Shown: positions 9,588 through 15,304 of the stretch, in pieces | How positions within the stretch are numbered: position 1 is the first letter of the stretch | Layout: each line of letters starts with the position of its first letter | NCBI RefSeq assembly: GCF_012927245.1 | Contig: NZ_JABBGE010000004.1 | Location: 434,001 to 498,000 of the forward strand | Direction of reading: 5' to 3' | Length of the DNA: 64,000 bases | Source of the DNA: Streptomyces sp. R302 | GTDB taxonomy: Bacteria; Actinomycetota; Actinomycetes; Streptomycetales; Streptomycetaceae | The notes under the pieces: model-generated | Told to the model about the DNA's origin: nothing | The model's database searches: none | Seen by the model: only the letters and a program-made list of their open reading frames with translations | Program-made: the position numbers and the translations under genes

Positions 9588-9816
9588 AGGATTCCTTCCC
9601 TCGGTGGTCCGCCGCTGCGCCAGGGGACGCGCCGAAGCGGCGCGCTCCTGCCGGGTGTGCGGCGTGTGATGCCACCAGCGTGGAAGCCCGGAGACCTCTC
9701 GGGCTATCCGGCGATCGTCGGGAGGACCCCCGCCGAGTGGCCGGAACCCTTGAGGGCACCATCGACGCAGAGGCGACCAGGGGCGACCAGGTGCGGCCAG
9801 GTGCGGCCTGGTGCGA
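9588..9816. other. Intergenic region with short GCGACCAGG-type repeats
   Basis: It contains the ribosome binding site and presumably the promoter of the ABC exporter. Near the other end (about 9770-9820) is a run of degenerate 9-10 bp words (GGCGACCAGG, GTGCGGCCAGG, GTGCGGCCTGG). No gene seen. Confidence 0.5.
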
Positions 9817-10722
9817 CTAGAGCGAGTCGAGTCCGCGTTCGTGGCGGTCCACGGCCTCGCGGACGGCGTCGACGAAGCCGTTCCAGAAGTGGGCCTCGTG
9901 GGCCGTGCCCACGCCGGCGCTCGTCCGGCGGCCGGAGGCGCCGGAGAAGTCGCCGAACATCGCCCTGCGGAGCTCGGTGGAGATCTCCAGCTGCGCGCCG
10001 GCGCCGGTGCGGGTGCGGTTGACGATGTTGTCCGGGTCGTCGCCGTTCAGGGGGCTGTTCACACCCGCGACGGTGACCGTCACGTCGAGCGCCGGGTCGG
10101 CGTTGCCGGTGGTGAGCCCGTGGCCGGCGAAGGCCGCGGCGAGGTTCCGCATCAGGCGCGTGTCCCGGCCGCCGATGAGGATCTGCTTGGCCGGCGTGCC
10201 CGCGTCCGGCGCGAAGCCGTGCAGGGAGACGGCGTACAGGTTGGCGGCGCAGACCGCCAGGGCGGCGGGGTCGTCGCAGTGGGTCGACGTGACGTGGAGG
10301 GAGCTGGAGGACGCGATGCCCTCGAACATCCAGTAGTCGCGCTGCGGCACGGCGCTGTCCGCCACCGGGTCGGTCCCGGCGCCGACGCGCGAGTATCCGG
10401 CGAGGGTGAGGCAGAGCTCGCTGGTACCCGGCTCGATGCCGCCGCCGTGCGGCGCGATGACCGCCGTGCTGCGTATGACGCTGCTGCTCGCGCTCGCGTT
10501 GTCGAGGAGGAGGCCCTGGGCGTGGGTGCGGAAGCGCCGCATCCAGTGGACGCCCTCCCGGTACTCGGTGCTGCTGTACAGCGCCGCGTTCGTCGGGAAC
10601 TCGGTCGCGGTGGTCGCCGCGGCGGCGGTGCCGCCGTTCCCGGCGAGGTCGTTGAGCAGGGGCAGGGAGGCCGCCGCCGCGGCGACGGAGGTCAGGAGCG
10701 TACGTCTGCTGGTGAGCGTCAT
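9817..10722 (-). CDS. Tat-exported poly-gamma-glutamate hydrolase-family protein
   Basis: 301 residues from ATG 10722 ([20 protein letters not shown]). The twin Arg followed by a hydrophobic stretch and an Ala-rich end marks a Tat signal peptide. The mature part has [22 protein letters not shown] and GAQLEIS, which I recognise as the zinc-site motifs of the phage/bacterial gamma-PGA hydrolase family (PghP-type, peptidase-like fold). It would be secreted and may cut gamma-linked glutamate polymers or gamma-glutamyl bonds. A longer start at 10746 is possible but would put extra residues ahead of the Tat motif. Confidence 0.8.
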   Translation of the reverse strand: MTLTSRRTLLTSVAAAAASLPLLNDLAGNGGTAAAATTATEFPTNAALYSSTEYREGVHWMRRFRTHAQGLLLDNASASSSVIRSTAVIAPHGGGIEPGTSELCLTLAGYSRVGAGTDPVADSAVPQRDYWMFEGIASSSSLHVTSTHCDDPAALAVCAANLYAVSLHGFAPDAGTPAKQILIGGRDTRLMRNLAAAFAGHGLTTGNADPALDVTVTVAGVNSPLNGDDPDNIVNRTRTGAGAQLEISTELRRAMFGDFSGASGRRTSAGVGTAHEAHFWNGFVDAVREAVDRHERGLDSL

Positions 10723-10934
10723 GAGCCGATCATCCCAGCAGCCCACGGGAGCTCCGGCAGCCCACGGGCGCTGCGGCTGCCCCTGCCGTCCCCGGCACCG
10801 CCCTCCTCCTCTGCACGGGCCTCATGGGACGCCGTCGTCGGAGTGACGCCCCGGCGCGGCAGGGCGGCGGGGCGGGGCCGGCTGCCTAGGGTCGGTCGCA
10901 CGTCTGGACCCCCTCGGCTCGGAGAGGAGCCCCC

Positions 10935-11348
10935 GTGGCCTCACGGCTCAACCCCTACCTCAGCTTCACCGGCTCGGCGAAGCAGGCCCTCGACTTCTAC
11001 CAGGACGTCTTCGGCGGCGAGCCCGTCGTCAACACCTACTCCCAGTTCGGCGAGGCGCCCCCCGGCTTCGCGGACAAGATCATGCACGGCATGCTGGAGA
11101 CCCCGGCGGGCTTCACGCTGATGGTCTCGGACACCCCGCCCGGCATGGACCACACCCCCGGCTCCACCATCAGCATCAGCGTCAGCGGCGACGACGAGGC
11201 CGAACTCCGCGGCTACTGGGAGAAGCTCTCCGCGCGCGGCACGGTCTCCGTCCCCCTGGAGAAGCAGATGTGGGGCGACGTCTTCGGCATGTGCACCGAC
11301 GAGTTCGGCGTCGTCTGGATGGTGGACATCACCGCCGAACCCTCCTGA
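10935..11348 (+). CDS. VOC-family (glyoxalase/PhnB-like) protein
   Basis: 137 residues from GTG 10935, with GGAGAGGAGCC in front. The sequence starts with LNPYLSFTGSAKQALDFYQDVFGGE and ends with WGDVFGMCTDEFGVVWMVDI, typical of PhnB-like vicinal-oxygen-chelate proteins. The two halves make one beta-alpha-beta-beta-beta module pair. Its substrate is not known. It is divergent from the poly-gamma-glutamate hydrolase-like gene. Confidence 0.88.
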   Translation: MASRLNPYLSFTGSAKQALDFYQDVFGGEPVVNTYSQFGEAPPGFADKIMHGMLETPAGFTLMVSDTPPGMDHTPGSTISISVSGDDEAELRGYWEKLSARGTVSVPLEKQMWGDVFGMCTDEFGVVWMVDITAEPS

Positions 11349-11396
11349 CCGGTCTGACCACCGGAAACGTGGGTGAGAAGCACCTCGAACACCTGG

Positions 11397-11402
11397 TAGA
11401 TT
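11397..11402 (+). promoter_or_regulatory. Candidate -10 element (TAGATT) for tRNA-Leu
   Basis: TAGATT lies 44 nt upstream of the tRNA 5' end and fits the TAnnnT pattern of vegetative Streptomyces promoters. I see no good -35 at the usual spacing, so this is weak. Confidence 0.3.
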
Positions 11403-11445
11403 GATGTTCGTCGCCGCGAGGGAAACCAGCGGAGACCAACACCTT

Positions 11446-11530
11446 GTCCGGGTGGCGGAATGGCAGACGCGCTAGCTTGAGGTGCTAGTGCCCTTTATCG
11501 GGCGTGGGGGTTCAAGTCCCCCCTCGGACA
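11446..11530 (+). tRNA. tRNA-Leu (anticodon GAG)
   Basis: An 85-nt class II tRNA. The acceptor stem GTCCGGG pairs with CTCGGAC, and A is the discriminator base. The anticodon stem CTAGC/GCTAG holds the loop TTGAGGT with anticodon GAG, reading CUC and CUU. A long variable arm (GCCC...GGGC) and the T arm GGGGGTTCAAGTCCCCC are present. CCA is not encoded. Confidence 0.96.
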
Positions 11531-11540
11531 CGATCGACGA

Positions 11541-11580
11541 CGAGCCGTGCGGGCCGGTGGAAACCGGACCGCACGGCTCG
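11541..11580 (+). terminator. Strong hairpin after tRNA-Leu
   Basis: A 12-bp perfect stem (11541-11552 with 11569-11580) continues, after one mismatch, into a second stem CCGGT/ACCGG around a GGAA loop. TTCTCGT follows. It sits 10 nt after the tRNA and also lies past the stop of the minus-strand protease gene, so it may work in both directions. Confidence 0.85.
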
Positions 11581-11601
11581 TTCTCGTACGCCCGGACGTC
11601 C

Positions 11602-12420
11602 TCAGGCCGCCGGCGGGCGGACGCCCGTCGTGCGGGCGATCCACGCCAGGTGGGAGGTGATCCTGGTGTTCACCGCAGGGGTGTCCGTGGCGCAGCCGCG
11701 GCCGTAGGAGACGAGAGCAGCCAGGACGGGGCGGCCCGTTCCGGTGCGGTGCGACAGGGGGCCGCCGGAGTCGTAGACGCAGGTGTCGCGGCCGGGGGTC
11801 CAGGTGCAGAGCTGGGCCGGGGTGAGGGGGCCCACGTCCCGGCGGGCGCACGCGGCGTGGGGGACGGTGTCGAGGGTGACCGTGCGCAGGACGGGGGAGG
11901 GGCCCTCGCCGAAGGCGGTCGCGCCCCAGCCGACGGCTTCCAGACGCGTGTGGTCGAACGTTTCGGCAGGTGTGGGGAGCGCGATCGGGCGCACGCCGGC
12001 GTCCGGGCGGACCGGATCCGACAGGGTGATCACGGCGAGGTCGTCGTGCTGGGTGCGGGAGTCGTAGCCGGGGTGGACGGTGAAGCGGACGGGACGGGCC
12101 ACGCGCGCGTGCCGGGACTCCGTCGCCGTGCGCAGGTCGTGGTCGCCGAGGAGCACCGCGACCCGGCGGGTGTCCGCGTACGAGCCGCTCAGGCAGTGCG
12201 CGGCCGTCAGGACGTGCCGGGTGCCGATCAGCGCGCCGCCGCAGAACTGGCGGTGCCGCTCCACGTCGACCAGCGCCGCCACGTAGGGGTACGCCCCCGG
12301 GGCCGCCTCCTGCCCGCCGACCACGGCCGCCGCCTCGCGAGGCGCGCCCGGCATCACCCCCAGGACCAGCCCCGCGAGCGCCGCCGCTACCGTCCTCACC
12401 CGTCCCAAGGTGCCCTCCAT
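11602..12420 (-). CDS. Secreted trypsin-like serine protease (S1)
   Basis: 272 residues from ATG 12420. A signal peptide (about 1-33, MEGTLGRVRTVAAALAGLVL...) is followed by the mature start VVGGQEA. The catalytic triad is in LTAAHC, DDLAVI and DSGGP. Cysteines suggest three disulfides. The residue before the DSGGP motif is Tyr (CVYDSGGP) where most trypsins have Gly, which could alter the oxyanion region. Upstream in-frame starts lie in GC-rich sequence with no signal peptide and were rejected. Confidence 0.92.
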   Translation of the reverse strand: MEGTLGRVRTVAAALAGLVLGVMPGAPREAAAVVGGQEAAPGAYPYVAALVDVERHRQFCGGALIGTRHVLTAAHCLSGSYADTRRVAVLLGDHDLRTATESRHARVARPVRFTVHPGYDSRTQHDDLAVITLSDPVRPDAGVRPIALPTPAETFDHTRLEAVGWGATAFGEGPSPVLRTVTLDTVPHAACARRDVGPLTPAQLCTWTPGRDTCVYDSGGPLSHRTGTGRPVLAALVSYGRGCATDTPAVNTRITSHLAWIARTTGVRPPAA

Positions 12421-12693
12421 GACGTCGACCCAGCGTGTCCATGACGTCAACGAGCCGACGACGGGCAGGTCACCGCTCCGCGTCGGGCCGCCGGCCGGGG
12501 AGGTACGCGGCGGCCGCCGCCTCCCAGGCCCGGACACCGCCCGGGAAGGGCCAGGCGCGGCTCGGGGGCGGCGATGTCGGCGACCGAGGCCGGCTCGCGG
12601 GCGAGCGCGCGGGCCGCGTTCGCCGCCGCCCGTCGGGCGCACTCCATCCGCAGCCCGGGGCGCACCGGGGATCCCACACGCGTGGGAGAGACG

Positions 12694-13749
12694 CTACGGC
12701 ACCCGCGCGGTCCACTCCGGGGACGAGAACTTGCCCTCCGCCAGCTCCTTGGCGGCGGCCAGCTCCTCCTCCGTCACCCGGCCCTCCGTCAGGCCGTAGC
12801 GCTGCCGGAAGGAGGCGATCATCCTCTCGATCACCGCCTCGCGCGACAGACCCGTCTGGCGGCGCAGCGGGTCGACGCGCTTCTTCGCGCTCCTGGTGCC
12901 CTTGTCGGAGAGCTTCTCGCGGCCGATCCGCAGCACCTCGGTCATCTTGTCGGCGTCGATGTCGTACGCCATCGTCACGTGGTGCAGCACCGCGCCCGCG
13001 CCCGTCACCATCCGCTTCTGCGCCGCGCCCGCGATCTTCCCGGCCTCGGTGGCGATGTCGTTGAGCGGCTGGTACCAGGCCTTCACGCCCATGTCGCCGA
13101 GCGCGCCGAGGACCCAGTCGTCGAGGTAGGCGTAGCTGTCGGCGAAGGACAGGCCCTGCACCAGGGCGTCGGGCACCGACAGGGAGTACGTGATGGTGTT
13201 GCCGGGCTCGATGAACATGGCGCCGCCGCCGCTGATCCGGCGCACCACCCGGATGCCGTGCCGCTCGGCGGCCTCCGGGTCCACCTCGTTGCGCAGCGAC
13301 TGGAAGCTGCCGATGACGACGGCGGGCGCGCCCCACTCCCAGACCCGCAGGGTCGGCGGCCGGCGGCCGTCCGCGACCTCTGCGGTGATCACCTCGTCGA
13401 GCGCCATGTGCAGGGCGGGGGACTGCGGCGGCTCGTGGATCAGCTGCCAGTCGTAGTCGGTCCAGTCGGTGGCGTGGGCGAGCGCCCGGCGGACGGCGAC
13501 GCCGACCCCCTCGCTGGTGAGGCCGTACATCTGCGTGCCGGGCGGCAGGGCCGCGTCGATACGGGCCGCGAGCCCGGCGGCGTCGGTGTCGGCGGGCGCG
13601 CCCTCCAGAGCGCGGTCGATGGAGAGGATCGCCTCGTCGGGTTCGAGGAAGAAGTCCCCGGCCACCCGGACGCGACGGAGTGCCCCGTCCTCGACGTCCA
13701 GATCGACGACGACGAGCTTGCCCCCGGGCGCCTTGTACTCACCGTGCAC
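12694..13749 (-). CDS. Lipoate-protein ligase A-like protein
   Basis: 351 residues from GTG 13749, behind AAAGGGGACGAAACG. An N-terminal domain of about 105 residues (GGKLVVVDLDVEDGALRRVR) resembles the accessory LplA domain. It is followed by a biotin/lipoate ligase fold with MALDEVI, RVWEWGAPAVVIGSFQ, VRRISGGGAMFIEPGNTITY and the lysine-containing AGKIAG. Family members activate lipoate, octanoate or biotin with ATP and load it on carrier proteins. The domain order (accessory domain first) is the reverse of E. coli LplA but is seen in actinobacteria and archaea. Confidence 0.88.
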   Translation of the reverse strand: MHGEYKAPGGKLVVVDLDVEDGALRRVRVAGDFFLEPDEAILSIDRALEGAPADTDAAGLAARIDAALPPGTQMYGLTSEGVGVAVRRALAHATDWTDYDWQLIHEPPQSPALHMALDEVITAEVADGRRPPTLRVWEWGAPAVVIGSFQSLRNEVDPEAAERHGIRVVRRISGGGAMFIEPGNTITYSLSVPDALVQGLSFADSYAYLDDWVLGALGDMGVKAWYQPLNDIATEAGKIAGAAQKRMVTGAGAVLHHVTMAYDIDADKMTEVLRIGREKLSDKGTRSAKKRVDPLRRQTGLSREAVIERMIASFRQRYGLTEGRVTEEELAAAKELAEGKFSSPEWTARVP

Positions 13750-13779
13750 CGTTTCGTCCCCTTTCCACAGGTGGTGACG

Positions 13780-13785
13780 ATCCTA
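13780..13785 (-). promoter_or_regulatory. Candidate -10 (TAGGAT) of the lipoate ligase-like gene
   Basis: TAGGAT on the minus strand lies 31 nt upstream of the GTG start and matches the TAGgaT consensus. No clear -35. Confidence 0.35.
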
Positions 13786-13812
13786 GCCAGGGACGTCCCG
13801 GGGCGAACGCGT

Positions 13813-13850
13813 CTCCCCGGCCGTCGCCCTGTCGGGAGACGGCCGGGGAG
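13813..13850 (-). terminator. Terminator of the peptide cluster
   Basis: Perfect 13-bp inverted repeat (13813-13825 with 13838-13850) around a 12-nt loop. It lies 16 nt beyond the stop of the last small gene on the minus strand and ends the 13866-17899 run. Confidence 0.8.
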
Positions 13851-13865
13851 CATCAGGGTTTCCTC

Positions 13866-14174
13866 CTAGAGGGGGCCGAGCCAGGTGCACGCGTCGGCCC
13901 CTTCACCCGAGGGGCAGTTCCATCCCCGGTCCGCCGCGCCCGCCCAGGGCGGGTCGTTGACGTCGGAGCCGAAGTTGGACTTGGGCGGGGGCTCTTCGCT
14001 CACGTACCCCGCCACCTCTGTGTCCGGGTCCTCCTCATCGGTGCGGTAGTAGTAGACGCGCACGTCCTTCAGGAAGGGCCGGTACGTGTCCCAGCGGCGC
14101 TCCACCGCGCCGAGCACCGGCAGATTCGGCCCGGTGCCGGCGGGCGGGGGCACCGCCTGGTGCGTGTCGTTCAT
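13866..14174 (-). CDS. 102-residue hypothetical protein, last gene of the peptide cluster
   Basis: Starts MNDTHQAVPPPAGTGPNLP behind GAAAGGACGGCAGC, the same kind of ribosome binding site and MN-start as the neighbouring peptides. It lacks the G-[VA]-[EQ]-A cleavage-like site. The middle part is Tyr-rich and acidic (VRVYYYRTDEEDPDTEVAGY). The end is Trp/Gly-rich with two Cys (GWNCPSGEGADACTWLGPL). It could be a larger precursor of a different class, or a helper or immunity protein. I do not recognise a family. Spacing from the previous gene is 62 nt. Confidence 0.75.
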   Translation of the reverse strand: MNDTHQAVPPPAGTGPNLPVLGAVERRWDTYRPFLKDVRVYYYRTDEEDPDTEVAGYVSEEPPPKSNFGSDVNDPPWAGAADRGWNCPSGEGADACTWLGPL

Positions 14175-14236
14175 GCTGCCGTCCTTTCAGGCCCGGCCGG
14201 GGCCGCGGCACCGCCGCGTGCGGCCGGCGTACGGCC

Positions 14237-14425
14237 TCACTTGAAGAAGGCGCCGATCGCCTTCGTCGCCAGGGGCAGCAGCCAGGCGAAGTCCGCCTCG
14301 ACGCCGCCCCCGTGCCCGGTGCCGGCGGCGAGGGGGGCCGGCCGGGTGCGGTCGACGGCCGGTGCCTGGACCGGTGCGCGCACGACGGCCGCCGGGGCCG
14401 CCCGTGCGGGGAAGTCCTTGTTCAT
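14237..14425 (-). CDS. Candidate RiPP precursor peptide, 62 aa (PatA-like site, hydrophobic tail)
   Basis: Starts MNKDFPARAAPAAVVRAPVQ. The leader motif QAPAVDRT is at 20-27. A G-V-E-A-D site at 41-45 closely resembles the G(L/V)E(A/P)S signal cut by PatA in cyanobactin precursors. The predicted product after the site is FAWLLPLATKAIGAFFK (residues 46-62), a strongly hydrophobic peptide with two Lys that could form a membrane-active helix. Ribosome binding site AAAGGACACGGAC. The leader is Pro/Ala-rich and has no signal peptide, so processing must be cytoplasmic. Confidence 0.78.
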   Translation of the reverse strand: MNKDFPARAAPAAVVRAPVQAPAVDRTRPAPLAAGTGHGGGVEADFAWLLPLATKAIGAFFK

Positions 14426-14440
14426 GTCCGTGTCCTTTCC

Positions 14441-14506
14441 GTGCTCTCGGACCGGTGAGTCTGTGCTCTCGGACCGGTGAGTCCGTGTTCTCGGATCGGG
14501 GAGCCG
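14441..14506. repeat. Three 22-bp tandem repeats between two precursor genes
   Basis: Units at 14441-14462 and 14463-14484 are identical except for the last base. The unit at 14485-14506 has diverged. They fill most of the 88-bp spacer between the 64-aa and 62-aa peptide genes, and may reflect slippage. Confidence 0.9.
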
Positions 14507-14513
14507 TGGGGCG

Positions 14514-14708
14514 CTAGGCCTGGCGGGAGAGCCAGGCGTCCAGCATTCCCTTGGCTCCGTGACCGATCAGCTGCCAGGGCACCTCCCAGTTCGCCTCGGC
14601 GCCCTGCGAGCCCGCGCCGGCCCGTGCCGGTGCCGAGGGGGACCGGTCGACGGCGGGCGTCTGGAGGGGAGGCCGGGGCGCCGCCGTGTCCGGGAATTCG
14701 CTGTTCAT
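14514..14708 (-). CDS. Candidate RiPP precursor peptide, 64 aa
   Basis: Starts MNSEFPDTAAPRPPLQTPAV behind AAAGGACACCGGG. The leader motif QTPAVDRSP is at 16-24. The cleavage-like site G-A-E-A-N is at 36-40, exactly 14 residues after the leader Arg, as in the next peptide upstream. The predicted tail (41-64) begins WEVPWQLIG and ends DAWLSRQA; it is Trp-rich and only mildly amphipathic. Same operon, own ribosome binding site. Confidence 0.8.
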   Translation of the reverse strand: MNSEFPDTAAPRPPLQTPAVDRSPSAPARAGAGSQGAEANWEVPWQLIGHGAKGMLDAWLSRQA

Positions 14709-14799
14709 CCCGGTGTCCTTTCGAAGAGGTCCGCACAGCGGTGGCCGGGCGCCTGGACGCGGGCCACCGCTGCCGCGGAGGGTGCTGCGAGCGGCCCTT

Positions 14800-14988
14800 C
14801 TAGAAGAGGACCTTCTTGGCGATGTTCCAGATGTCGCCCAGGCCGAAGTTGGCCTGGACGCCGTCCGCCGCCTCACCGGCGTTCGCCGGGCCGGCGGGGC
14901 TGCGGTCGATGGCGGGAGTCTGGAACGGCGTCTGCGGAGCGCCGGCCGGAGCCGGCCGCTCCTCGTACCGCGTGAACGGCTCGTTCAT
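14800..14988 (-). CDS. Candidate RiPP precursor peptide, 62 aa (amphipathic cationic tail)
   Basis: ATG 14988 was chosen over the in-frame GTG 14997 because AAGG sits 8 nt before it and the product then starts MN like its relatives. The leader motif QTPAIDRSP is at 23-31. The site G-V-Q-A-N is at 43-47, followed by the predicted product FGLGDIWNIAKKVLF (48-62). On a helical wheel D5, N8, K11 and K12 fall on one face and the aromatic/aliphatic residues on the other, as in short antimicrobial helices. There are no Cys, Ser or Thr in the tail, so azoline or lanthionine formation is impossible. Confidence 0.82.
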   Translation of the reverse strand: MNEPFTRYEERPAPAGAPQTPFQTPAIDRSPAGPANAGEAADGVQANFGLGDIWNIAKKVLF

Positions 14989-15077
14989 CGTTCTCACCTT
15001 TCATCGGGTGACGGTCCGGCGAGCGGTTGCCGCCGGAGGCTGGTGCTGCCCGGCCGGTCCGTGCCGCCGCGCGCGTG

Positions 15078-15278
15078 TCACAGGGCGTAGGACCGCTGCG
15101 CGTAGCACATCTGCCGGGCGGGTCCCCACAGGTCCGCGCAGCCCGAGCGGGCCGCCTGAACGCCCTCGGCGCCCTCGGCGCCCTGGTCCGGCCCCTGCCG
15201 CGGCTGCCGCCACGGGTCACGGACGACCGGCAGGGCCTGCGGAGGGAGGGAGGGGGTGGGGGAGGTGGTCGTGTCCAT
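15078..15278 (-). CDS. Candidate RiPP precursor peptide, 66 aa, diverged, with two Cys
   Basis: Starts MDTTTSPTPSLPPQALPVVR; ATG 15278 follows AGGAGCTCCTC. The leader has LPVVRDP where the other three have TPA[VI]DRSP. A G-V-Q-A-A site is at 39-43. The tail (44-66) starts RSGCADLWGP and ends QRSYAL, with Cys47 and Cys58 able to form a disulfide. The order [GC]-x-[DI]-[LI]-W in the tail echoes GDIW of the 62-aa peptide. It is the first peptide gene after the protease gene (26 nt gap). Confidence 0.72.
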   Translation of the reverse strand: MDTTTSPTPSLPPQALPVVRDPWRQPRQGPDQGAEGAEGVQAARSGCADLWGPARQMCYAQRSYAL

Positions 15279-15304
15279 GAGGAGCTCCTCGGTGGGGGCG
15301 GCGC

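Noticed and set aside
14441..14506. CRISPR or attachment site near the peptide genes
   Set aside because: Tandem repeats without spacers, no integrase; the local tRNA-Leu gene also has no duplicated 3' end or integrase beside it.
14237..15278. Daptide or lanthipeptide precursors
   Set aside because: The tails do not end in Thr and no decarboxylase, aminotransferase or dehydratase gene is nearby; Ser/Thr/Cys are too few for lanthionines.
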